Below, one piece after another: positions 1 to 12,600 of a stretch of 64,000 bases of DNA (position 1 is its first letter; each line of letters opens with the position of its first letter). Below the pieces are notes generated by a model. The model saw only the letters and a list, made by a program, of their open reading frames with translations, did no database searches and had not been told where the DNA came from. Source of the DNA: Fasciolopsis buskii. Its lineage: Eukaryota > Platyhelminthes > Trematoda > Plagiorchiida > Fasciolidae. Location: positions 131,936 to 195,935 of the forward strand of contig LUCM01000769.1 in assembly GCA_008360955.1 (NCBI GenBank). The letters run 5' to 3'. Both the position numbers and the translations under genes were made by a program.

Positions 1-482
1 AATTGTGTTGATTAAAGAAACACCGCGTAAAAAAGATTAACAGCTGATCTTGACAATACCTAAACTCATGCCAGGTGGCATCTGACGGCCATACTTTTCT
101 TGTTGTTTGCTCATCTCTTTCAGTCATCTCGTTTTGCAAATAGATTGTGAGTTTTAAGCAGTATGTCATATATACGGATGGAAGGCGCATGATTACTTTT
201 ACTTTTATTACCACTCGTCACACATGCGTAATGAGTATCCTTCTGTTCAGTCATACTAAAATATGACATGGTAATCAAACTTGAATCACTAGGAGTGCGC
301 TCGAATGTCAATTCAGTGAGATATCGACGAATCGTCATTTGACTCTTAAGTGGTCTTATCATTCTATGTACTATCCCAATGATGTAAATGAGATTGATGT
401 GATCGTATATTCTTTAGAACCCTGACTGTGTGATTTGAACTTGTTTTCTTTTCACCTGAAACGTCGACATTTTCTCTAACAG
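1..482 (+). other. Partial intron upstream of first visible dynein exon
   Basis: The segment ends in a pyrimidine-rich acceptor (ctctaacag) just before 483. No dynein-like coding sequence is visible in it, so the previous exon lies before the window. The short minus-strand ORF at 120-362 resembles nothing I know. Confidence 0.6.
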
Positions 483-668
483 ACCAATCGAGAGCTGTTC
501 AAGGCCGAGTTGGATTCCAGTTCATGGGACCGATACGTATTGTTTGTGGATTCGATTGTACAGGAAGGACTAGCGGCTAATCTGGAATGCAGTCTGCGTT
601 ACCTTCTAAATGAGACTGAAAACCTTCCGACAACTGCAGCCCTGTTTGAGGCACAAATGGAATTGCAA
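483..668 (+). CDS. DNAH9: Dynein heavy chain exon 1 of window (tail)
   Basis: The exon has 62 codons in phase 0, from [10 protein letters not shown] to the LFEAQMELQ segment, in the N-terminal tail (DHC_N1 region) that binds intermediate chains and the neighbouring heavy chain. The acceptor is ctctaacag before 483 and the donor is caa|gtcagt after 668. The frame stays open past the donor, but homology stops there and resumes exactly at 1615. It is not the true first exon, because several hundred residues of tail are missing before it. Confidence 0.85.
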
Positions 669-3600
669 GTCAGTTCGGTCTGTGAAGAATTCTCCGAAAA
701 GACTTTTCCGTGTTTGTACCAGATTGGTTTGAATGAGTGTTTCGTGAACAAAGTTTGCGTTAACTCAGATAGGGTTTAATCGTCTCGAATTTTGGACGAC
801 CTGGGTGAATCTGATAAAAGTCTTTGTTGGTACAAATGGGTTGTCCGTCGCAAATCCCGTTTGTTCTTTGACTTTGTGACATGTTCCCTCTCATGTAACT
901 ACGGTCGTCTGCCTGATTCACCTTCGTTGTCTAAAGTCGGCGGTCTTTCGTCCGTTTCTGATTGACGCTGAACTTTTTCTATTCCCGGTTTCGTACACCG
1001 AAAATGAAACGAACGTGTAGAACAATGTTAAGGTTAAATTTAGCTGACACTAAATTCGACTGTAGTTGTCAAGCTATCAGAGTCCGTGGTGTCTCAGCCC
1101 GAAAATCCCGGGTTCAAATCATTCCACGGTCGCTCAGCATCGCCACTTTGCAGCCCCTTGTTGGTTGCGACCTTCTTCCTGAAAATGACATACGAATAAG
1201 AGAGGGAGGAAGCAATTTAGATTGATAAATATATGCCCAAAGTAGGTTAGTCGATAACGCGCAACTGACGCATGAATGCTCGTCTGTTATGAACTTTATA
1301 AGAATAGTTCGTAGCAGTAGACTAGTCTCTAACACGAAATCTGGCCATTGCAGTAGAAGATTCCCATAACTTTCAATGCTATATTTTCTGCCTTTAGTTT
1401 TTCATGGCCTACTTTCTAGACTATCGTGAAACTGTTCGATAATCAACAGAATGAAGCAAAAGATTATTAGCATTATTAATCAATTTCCATTCGGAGTGAA
1501 GGAGTTTACCATGATGTGCATTTACCGAAGCAATTTTCTCTCCGCTGTTCTCATCATTCTAATCAGATGGTGAATGGGTTCTGACTAACTTGGAACTGTT
1601 TCCTTGATCTACAGGCCCCGGATATTGTGTTCAAACCCTCCTTGGATAACACAGCCCCTAACGGTGTGTATCTTTTGGTGAAAGGCATCATAGATGACAT
1701 TTACAAACAGGCCACATTTGTTGAACGATTGGCCAGTCCAGTACCAGGAACCAATTATCTAGTAAGCAATAGCAATTTGTAATTTTTTTAATATTTATCC
1801 ACACAGGTGAAAAAACCCTTGTTGATTTGTCGCAGTCGACAGTCACACTGGGATTTAACAAATTTGATAGGAGGATATCTTTTCCAGAACACACTGAAGT
1901 CTGCTTTTCAGTGATTTTATCTACAAAGAAAGTTATATGCATATATATGATACACATGTATCTTTATATGTCAGTTATTCTGTGCACAAAGCGTCGCTGA
2001 TTTCCATCCCGAACCTTATTCCACTGAGTACCCCTCATACCGCGGTTGGGAAAGCTGCGTACATGTCACACTGCATTACAACGGTTCTTTTATCAACTCC
2101 TCACCGCGATGAACCTAATGTCAAACTGAACTCAAAGTCGGAATCCAACAGATCTCCTACTGGACACTTCGGGTCAATATTTCATGAGCCTAGATATCGC
2201 GATTCGCGACGTTCTTATATTCGCAATTGTTTAACCTCCTATATGACTGCAATCATTCACTACCTTAAAAATGTTCTTTCATTATTAGACGTTTATTTTC
2301 TCTTTCGAGCATGTGGTGCTGTGAGGCCTAGAAAATCCAAAGGTGAATACCGGCGATATATCATTTAGTTCAGAACCAGTTAATGTAATGGTTAAGACGT
2401 TTCATTCACAATCATTCGTCCTGCATTTGTATCCCATTTTGGGCGCGATGAGTGTAGGCTTCCAATGATTTCTAACAACAATGAACTTGCTGTACATTAT
2501 TTTCGTGATTTTCACTGCCAAGTTGGATGTTGACACGGCCCACTGTGGGCCGGTGAATGATCATTCGCACCATACGGTCTTCGGATGAAGCTAGGCATCC
2601 TCAGTGCCTGGTAGACCCCTCCATGGAGGATGCCGGTCTGCATGATGCCGTCTGCATCACACGCTGCCCATGGTTGGTCTCGAATAAAGATAGGGAACTG
2701 AACGAATGTTATACTTGCTTGCAAAAAGAAATAACTATTTGCTGTGTATTTCTAATAGATACGTGCACGATGGTAATCGAGGGCATTGAGAAGAGATTCA
2801 TGGTCAAGGACTTGACGGGACACGGAAAAACAGTTTGGAAAAATTATGCTAATCACATGTTTCTCACCGTCCAGATTGAAGTCAATCTTTAACAGAATTA
2901 ATAAACTATAATTGACAGTTTATTTTTGATTTCGTTGAAACTGTTACAAATATGTTGTATGGTGCTCGTTCTTGACCTTCTATTTTACCTTGTAGGAAAA
3001 AATGGTTGACGATGCAAGGTTGGTAGTACTGCGCGAGCAATTAATGGATCGTGTCCAAGATGTAGTCAGACAGGCTGTCTCATACCAGGCAGGCTTTGAA
3101 AGCTATTCTTATTTGTGGATTGATGACCGACAAGAATGCATGAGTCAATTTCTTACCTACGGTCAAGTGCTCACAGCTGAAGATTTAGATTTGCTTGCAG
3201 CCGGTCCAGTCATCCCGGTTATCAGTCCAGATGGAGAGGAACAAATTACCACAGGTTTGGTCCCCAAAGCACCCACACTGGAACAATTCAAACAACAAAT
3301 TGATCATTATGAAAAAATCTACGAAGAAGTGAGTGGTTGTTCTCGGCCAAAAAAAAGAAATTAAATTGACTTTGAGTCGCATGTTATCGATTCCTCTTTT
3401 CCCGCTCTCAGCATTAACTTCACATGTTTCCCACTTTTGTAAATTAAGTTCATGATTTCAGTCAACTTACTGGAATTTATTGGCACTGTTGTTTCATTTC
3501 ACAGGTTGACCGACTTGATGGGTCTACCAAATTCCAGTCATGGTTCCGAGTGGATGCGCGCAAATTTAAACAAGCTCTTGTTAATGAAATCAAACGATGG

Positions 3601-6600
3601 AGCCTAATGTTCAAGCAATATCTCATCGAACACGTCACAAGCAGTCTCACGGAATTGAGTGAATTTATCCAGGTGAGTTTTATAAAACCTGGAGAGATTA
3701 GTTTTGTTCACAGATTTCGTTATACCATTCCCAGTTTAACCCAGGTAGGCCTAGTTCTTCTCAGATCAATTTGACTCCTCGATTGGATTTTTCTCGAAAG
3801 ACATCAGCCATTCGGTGGTGATCAAGCGGTCAACAGTAGTGTTTGGATGAGAAAAGTGGCATTCCCAACCCTGACACGTTTTATGGATTATCCATTAGGC
3901 AGGGTACAACTTGCTGTGATCAACTTTGAGATCTTAATATTATAATCGCTTCCTGTAACTTCGGTTAGCTTTCTCAATTCTATACCATTTCACGACTGAA
4001 TTCGAAAAGGAAACAGCATTGAAATAATGAATTAAGTTTAATCTAAGAACAGAATACTACAGTGGATCTTCCTCCCCTTTGGTGAACTGGTCCTATCGGC
4101 CACCAAAACATGACTGGTTAATTGCCCTCTCACACTCATTGTGAAATGAACTAGGACAGACCGCAGTCGTGCATCATGGGTAATGGTACATGGACGAGGT
4201 CTGTCTTGGATCTTTACACAATGAGTTTGAGCAAACAGGTGAACAGTCATGGGTTGATGATTGATGTGATCAGTTGGCCAATGAAATCTACCAAACAAAA
4301 GCGAGACCTGTCGCAATCGTTTTGTTCTGAAATTAAATTTAGTTTTCATTTCCAAATTATAGTTTTTCACTGCGGTATTCTTTTCTTCTGAATTCCCCCT
4401 TGTAATGGTATAGTTCAAACCCCTCCTGTACCTTTTTTCCTTTATCTTCTTATCTTTTTACTTCCTTTATTAATGAAATAACAATGTACCCTTTAACCAG
4501 TCAACATGACTCTCGTCCGTTTGCCGTAATCAGAAAATTTACATCCATCCGTTCAAATCGAACCTCATTGGACGATTGTCCTCAGTCACCTGAGGTCACT
4601 GTCCCTCCTGCGGTTTTCATTTCGCGCCACGTCATTGCTCATCTCTGAACTTGTCACGAAAATTAGGCCATTATCACTTTGTTCCTGGACTAGAGCAAAT
4701 TTCTAATTCCCAACTTGTTCCCTGGTTTGCAGTCAAACCGATCCTGGGCCAATGCTGAAGGAGTCTATAAGCCAATGGTGTTTTCTGGACCTAGTTCTGC
4801 ATCATTACTGTATGACACAGTGCAAAAGTCATGCAGTTTTGGATTTTTGACACCGGCTTTTTGCCTCCGGTTACACGATCCCTTACTTGAAAGTGGTGCA
4901 TCTTGTTGTGCCACTATTCGATAAAACATTGGAATAAAAAGTGGTTATTTGTCGAATTTGTGACAATGAATCATCCACCGTTTTTCACTTTTCACTTTTT
5001 TAAACTGCACTAGCTCAAATCACTTACCTCCTATCGTAATTTGTGCACACAAAATGTTTAGTCGATAATTTATCTAATTCCATTTGGATGTACCAAAGAC
5101 TTCTGTAGTTAAATCTTCAGATTCCTGAGAAATCTGATCATCACGTGTTCAAGGGTTCAATTTGGAAAAACCTGTCCTTACTCAGATTGAAAAATACCAT
5201 CCGAGAATTTTGCATTTCATAACCCCATTGCGCCCGACTCATCAGGTGACTAATACCAGCCTGAGTGTGATTCTCCAAGAGGGCGACTACGATGGACTGG
5301 TACACGTGATGCAACATTTGGGCAATGTAAAAGATCGTCAGGAGGCAACTGATGGAATGTTCGAACCTTTGAAACAAACAATCGAGCTACTGAAAACATA
5401 CAACCAAGAAATGCCCGACGAGGTTCATCAGTTGCTAGAAGTAAGTGAAAACTAACTACCATTTGGTGACTTCACGAAATGCTGCATTTACCCTTTGGTC
5501 ACTCAATTGTTTCCGTCCAATCGAACACATTCATTGGTAAAGATCTGTTTCCTGCATATTAGGTATGTAAAATATTTCAAATCATAAAACGAATTTAATC
5601 TCAGAACTGGTTTCGGATTTATGATGACAGGTTAGTGCAAAATGTGGTTGGGATAAGTTTGAAAACTGCATCGGGATTTCATCCAACAAAACTCATGTGG
5701 GATTAGATTTCACTTGGATTTTATCCAGGTATCCTGATTCTGTAAATACTTTCGTAGGATCATATGGTCTCCCTGTAGCCCAGCTCCACAGGCCACGTTC
5801 AAAGCCTTCGTCCTAGGCAATGTACCTGCAGAGAAGTCATCTATCAATAAGAGCCGATTATCTTGCGCCATGCAAATCAGTGATGGATAGACGTAACATG
5901 AATATATGCTAAAGTTCAACAAACCTTCGAAAACCTACTCAGTAGTGAAATGGCTTGGACGTTCGATCCACAGCTGCTCGTCCCAGATTCGTGTTTCGGT
6001 TCCCGGAGCGGTGGATATGGACTGCTGACTCGTCAAAACAAAGATGAAGCAGCTTACCACGTTTTTTGGTGTCTTAATGGCTGTGATCACGCGATGAACA
6101 ATTTCGTGAAATAGTAGATTCCTCGACGGGTCATCAGTTTACCTTTGGGCAATCTTATAGTCCGACATCAGTGGTCAGCATGTGGCCATTGGCCAAAAGA
6201 GTCGTCATAGAGAATCATTAGGTGTGTCTCTAGGGTAACTGCCGTCAGTTTGCCCCTGTGAGGGGAATTTTCTTCTCCAGAACGACAACGTACCTCTCTG
6301 AGAAATGTTGAAGATTACTGTGGGACTAGCAGGATAGAATCTCTTTCATGATCACCTAGGCCCATTGGTTTGAACTCAACGGACAAAGCATGGGACTATG
6401 TGAAACGAAATCTCGTGGGTTTTCAAAGTTCGAAGAAACATCCTGACTAGGTTTCAGGACAAAGTGCTGGTGACATTTGTCAACTGACTGAGGGGCTGGA
6501 TGCTAAGAACTATCAAGGTTTCTATTGCATCATATCATACTCAACCTTATTTTTATACTACATGTAGTATTTAATATTGCGATGAACCGCCCGACTGAGT

Positions 6601-9600
6601 ACCTTAGTCAAGAGTGAAATCATCTGCATTTAGGTGCAAAATTGTCGATGAGCGAAGAAGCTTATCTGAGTGAAATTTAGTTCTGCAAAATCTTTGGCAG
6701 CACTGTTGATGTCGTGTCGGGTACCAGTGCCGTTTTCATCCTATTATTTTTGATCTTAGCTGTTTCTAGAAAATCATACCGTCTTCTCTGACACTGGCTT
6801 ACTCGCACACCTCTCACCCTCCCTCACCCCCCCCCCGTCCCCGTTTGTGTACCTCCATGTGAATAGGAGCTACCCGAGAAATGGAACAATACGAAAAAAC
6901 AAGCGGTTCTTGTGAAACAAGCGGTCGCTCCTTTGCAAAATAACGAGGTGGCAAATATTCGCAAGAAATGTGCCAGTTTTGATGTCAAACAACACTGGTT
7001 CCGGGAACAATTTCGAAAAATTACCGTCTTTCAGTACACTTGTGATCGACCCTATGAACTTCTGGATGAGGTTTGTTCGCATGCGGTTTGGTTTGCACCG
7101 TTTGCAGTAGTGTGCACAAGCGTCGTGTGCGGTTAGAATGCGCGCGCACCCCTGTTTGACTTTTTCTGCTTTATTAAGTTTTCGATACATCAGAAAACAG
7201 GATGAGACAAGTGGAAATATTAAAGTCTAGTGGATCAGATACGGAAGGATGAGGTAATCTATACCATACCTATACATAGTATTACTGTTATTTGGTCCGA
7301 GTCTGCATTTATATACAGTGACGACCAATCTCTAGCGAAAGCTGATAAAACTGGAAAAAAGATTTTTTAAAAAAACAACTGCGCAAGATTTCCGAATTTC
7401 GCTCCAGATATTTTGGCCCTCACAACCATATCACCAGCTGCTCGTTCGCAAAGGCGGTTTGTCAATGCCATCGGGCTGTTCAAACCCATGTAGGAGGTTT
7501 TTACAAAGGATATCATCCGGATCCTCTGGTCATGGAGTCTAGTTTTCAAGGTAGCACAGCAAGGGGAACGATTTTCTTTAGACTCTGATCGATGAGCACA
7601 CGTGAGTATTTTTAGAAGCCTGGAGCTCTTCTATTCATTCAGTCAATAGATATTAGTTTAGATCATTAGGTCAGTAGGATGAAGAACAAACGCTTCAACC
7701 AACTAAGAAAGCAAGAAATCAATTCATTCAAACCCACAGTCATAAACCCGATTTATTTAGGCTGAAGCATCCATGGAAATGGCTTACCGAATACAAAGAT
7801 AGTCGAAGTGGAAACACTGGCACACATATGAAGTGATCAAACTATTCAAGCTGAACGTCCGTTCCATAGGGTCAAAAGTCAGTTTAGCTGACACCAAGTG
7901 GAAAAATTAAAATCCACAGTCCAAGGTCGTCGAAATAGCCCGAGGCCAAAGCCGATGGCGGACCTATAAGTGCACATAAATGGCTCCAACTGCTCACGAG
8001 CACTGACGATGAAACCTGTGATCTAACCACCAAGCTCAGTAATTATAACCCCATGAATGCAAACATCCCAAGGTACGATTAACATAAAATCCCAAATTTA
8101 TTTATAAACGAGGCATTCTGAAAGCAATATGAGCCAATGACTTGCAGTCCAGCTCACACATCCTTTGGTCATTTCACAACAGAAGTTCAACATTTGCTGG
8201 GCATTTGGTAGAGCAGACAAATAAGGGATCAGGTTCTTGCATTTTTGTTTGAAGACTATCTGGCCCAGTGACAGTTGACAGTAGTTTCATACAGTCGCAC
8301 TCCAGTCCTGTCACACCTGGCTCTTTTGGGGTATTAAGGGGCTAAAGGCTTGTCAACCAAAAAGCAATCACACCCTCGGGAAGTGACGCTGTTCACCCAC
8401 GGTCGATTGGTAATTAACTTTAAGTCGGCTTCTCGGATGATTCGGGTGGAACTCACAAAACAGAGACAAGATTCGGATGTGAATCGTTTAAAAAAGGGCA
8501 AACTCACACTAATACAACCAGACCAGTTCATTTTGGTATGCAGGTAAGTTTGTCATGTCGCAGAAGATAGTGGGATTGCACGGCTTCGCACCTAGCTGGT
8601 GAAATAACTCCGGCTGAACTGGCTGGTGCTTTGTCGGTAAATAGGCATGGAAATAAGTGCTCCATTGAGTCGGGAAAAAAAATGCCAAAACAAATTCAAC
8701 AACCCCGCAGATTTCTGCACTGTAGTCTAGAGCCAAATGAAGTTGGTCACTGTATACGGATCTTTCACGAGTACAAGAGGAAGGCTGAAATCTGACTTTG
8801 GTTTTGCACCTACCAACTGCAGACTAAATATACGCATCCGTTTTACGATGAACATATTCATCCATCTCTTGTTTGTATTTTTGTGGAAATCCCACCTCAT
8901 TGTTGCTCCAAGTGTTGAATTTTGAATTTGTTTTTTGTCAGCGCTGGCATTAGAAACAATCGATCGGCTGTGCCTAAGAGCTTCAACGAAGTCATGTGAC
9001 GCGATCTAGTGTGGCCTGGGTATTATGAGTTACAAAATTCAAATAACCAGATTGGACATGAGCATGAGCCCGTACAAATTTGTGCGGATCTCAAAGTCTT
9101 CCGAACAAGGGAGAAGACCGTGATCGACGAGGACTGCATTTCTTCGCATTTTCTGCCTAGTTAGGTTATGGTCCTTAGTATTAGCATTAGTAAGACGCCT
9201 TATAAATACCAATTTTAACATTTGATAGCTGATTGAAAATGGATAAGGCCTTCTTCAAGCTGGACATACTATTTTCAGCCAATCTTCAAACAGTGAGTAT
9301 CGAAATTACTGACAGACAGAAACCTTGTGATATAAGGGACCAGCTCGAAAAGCTCTTAAAGTAAGCAACATTTTTCTGCTGGTTAAAGGATATTTTAACC
9401 ATGAACTGGCACAAACTACGCCACCCAAAAGAAAACTTAACCAAGAATATTGATCTAAAAACTATCAGTAACTGTCAAGTGAGTGGGAGATAACTTTAAA
9501 AAATATATCCTTACGACATTTTCTGCCAACTATTTTTTTGTCTTCTTCGTGTTCGACTAACCAGTTCCGCTGTCGTTCAGATATTTAATCCATTCCCTAT

Positions 9601-12600
9601 TCTTCCGATAATCTTGTTTGCAGAACAACAATGCAATAGCGGTCATGGAACGAGAAATGCAAGACTTGTTAACATCGGCCAGCCTGTTCGAGGTGAATGT
9701 GCCGGAATTCAAACAGATCAAACAATGTCGCAAAGAGTTGCGTCTACTGAAACTCTTATGGGATTATATTTATTCGATTGTGCACAGTATCACGCACTGG
9801 ACCTATTCCTCATGGCGCGAAGTAAACGTGGATCAGCTGGATTTAGATTGTAAAAAATTTGCCAAGGATTTGCGTTCATTGGACAAAGAGATGCGCTCGT
9901 GGGATGCCTACTTGGGAGTTGAAGACAAGGTGAAAAATATGCTCACTTCATTGCGTTCTGTGGGCGAGCTACAAAACCCGGCTATTCGTGAACGACACTG
10001 GATCCAACTGATGAATGCAACCGGGGTGCGATTCCAAATGCACGAAGGGACCACATTGATGGATTTGTTGTCGTTGAATTTGCACGAATATGAGGAGGAG
10101 GTGAGAAATTTGGTCGACAAGGCCGTGAAAGAGATGAGTATGGAGAAAGTTCTCAACGAGTTGGACAATACATGGAAACAGATGGAATTCGATCCGGAGC
10201 CACATCCGCGTACTGGCGTGATGCTGTTGAAAGTGAGCGAAGAATTGATCGAGATACTGGAAGAGAATCAAGTCCAGCTGCAAAATATGATGACATCGAA
10301 ATTCATCGCCCACTTCCTCGAAGAAGTGTCTACTTGGCAGAAAAAGCTATCCGTGGCCGATCAGGTGATCACAATTGGGATGGAAGTTCAACGAACATGG
10401 TGCTATTTGGAGTCCATATTTATCGGGTCGGAAGACATCCGGAAACAATTGCCAGAGGACACGGCTCGATTTGATGGGACTGATCGTGACTTCAAAGCCC
10501 TGATCGAGGAGGTTGGCAAAGATTTGAATGTGATCCGGGCAACCAGTATACCGCATTTGTATGAACGTTTTGACGCGTTGCAGCGCAGTTTGACTTTGTG
10601 CGAGAAAGCTCTGGCAGAGTATTTGGAAACGAAACGTCTCGCTTTCCCTCGATTCTATTTTGTCTCACCGACCGATTTGTTGGACATCCTATCCAACGGG
10701 AATATACCGGAACAGGTCGCAAAACATTTGACAAAACTATTCGACAGTTTAGCTACGTTACAGTTTCGTAAAAAATCTGACGGAAAGATGAACACTAAAA
10801 TTGCTTATCAAATGGGTGCTAAAGATGGGGAGCAAGTGAACTTGGCCCAAGATACCGATTTGGATGGTCAGGTTGAAGTGTGGTTGAATCGCTTATTAGA
10901 CGAGATGCGTGCCACCGTGAGACATTCGTTGGCTGACGCGGTTGCCACTTATGAGGACAAGGCAAGAGATCAGTGGCTTTTCGAATATCCGGCTCAAGTC
11001 GCCCTAGCCGGTTCACAGATTGGATGGACGACTGAGGTGAATATCAATTTCGCTCGACTGGAGGAGGGTTATGAGAACGCATTGAAAGACTATAATAAGA
11101 AACAAATCGGACAATTGAATGCCCTTATCGCCTTGCTCATAGGTGAACTTAGTTCACAAGATCGACAAAAGGTCATGACAATTTGCACAATTGATGTGCA
11201 CAATCGTGATGTTGTCGGGAAACTGATTTCTCAAAAAGTCGACAATTCCCAATCATTTACCTGGATTTCCCAATTACGTCACAGATGGGACGAAGTGGGG
11301 AAAGATTGTTTTGTAAACATTTGTGATGCACAATTTCGCTACGCGCATGAATATTTGGGCAACACCCCAAGGCTGGTGATCACTCCCCTAACCGATCGGT
11401 GCTACATAACTTTGACCCAGTCCTTACACTTGACTATGAGCGGTGCACCAGCTGGTCCCGCAGGGACGGGGAAAACAGAGACCACAAAAGATTTGGGCCG
11501 TGCTCTAGGTATCATGGTCTACGTTTTTAACTGTTCCGAACAAATGGATTACAAATCGATCGGGAACATTTACAAAGGCCTTGCACAATCCGGTGCGTGG
11601 GGTTGTTTTGATGAATTTAATCGGATCTCTGTAGAAGTCTTATCCGTGGTTGCAGTCCAGGTCAAATGTATTCAAGATGCAATCAGAGATAAGAAAAAAC
11701 GTTTCAACTTTCTGGGTGAGGAAATCTCCTTGGATCCGACAGTCGGTCTGTTCATAACCATGAATCCGGGCTACGCGGGACGAGCGGAATTGCCGGAGAA
11801 TTTGAAAGCTCTCTTCCGACCGTGTGCTATGGTCGTACCTGATTTCGAGCTGATTTGTGAAATTATGCTCGTGGCCGAAGGTTTCATGGAAGCCCGATTG
11901 CTTGCACGCAAATTTATCACACTGTACAATCTGAATAAGGAGCTACTATCTCGACAAGATCATTATGATTGGGGTCTAAGAGCCATCAAGTCGGTGCTGG
12001 TTGTCGCCGGAGCCCTCAAACGCAGCGATCCGGGACGCCCGGAAGACCAAGTACTCATGCGTGCATTGCGGGATTTTAACACGCCGAAAATTGTCACCGA
12101 CGATTTGCCCGTATTCATGGGTCTGATTGGCGATCTGTTCCCGGCATTGGACGTGCCAAGAAAACGTGATTTGGAGTTTGAGAAAGAAGTACGTCAAGCA
12201 GCCCTGGATTTGAAGCTTCAGCCTGAGGAGAATTTCATTTTGAAAGCAGTTCAACTGCAGGAACTGTTCGCAGTTCGTCATTCCGTATTTGTTTTGGGTA
12301 ACGCGGGCACCGGAAAATCCATGGTTTGGAAAACATTGTATCGTACAAATGCGAATTTGAAAAAGCGTCCCGTAGCGATCGATTTAGACCCAAAAGCTGT
12401 AACCAATGACGAACTGTTTGGCATCATCAATCCAGCAACTCGTGAATGGAAGGATGGACTGTTCTCGGTGGTTATGCGAGATTTGGCTAATTTGACACAT
12501 GATGGTCCGAAATGGATTGTATTAGATGGGGATATCGATCCGATGTGGATTGAATCACTGAACACTGTTATGGACGATAACAAAGTTCTAACTTTGGCCA

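Noticed and set aside
1080..1145. Possible tRNA gene (B-box-like motif)
   Set aside because: No acceptor stem or cloverleaf could be drawn; more likely an old SINE.
1937..2368. 143-codon plus-strand ORF in an intron
   Set aside because: No domain, no homology recognised, and it runs up to a SINE copy; most likely chance.
5162..5245. In-frame upstream extension of dynein exon 5
   Set aside because: Homology starts at 5246 after a good acceptor; the extension matches nothing in the family.
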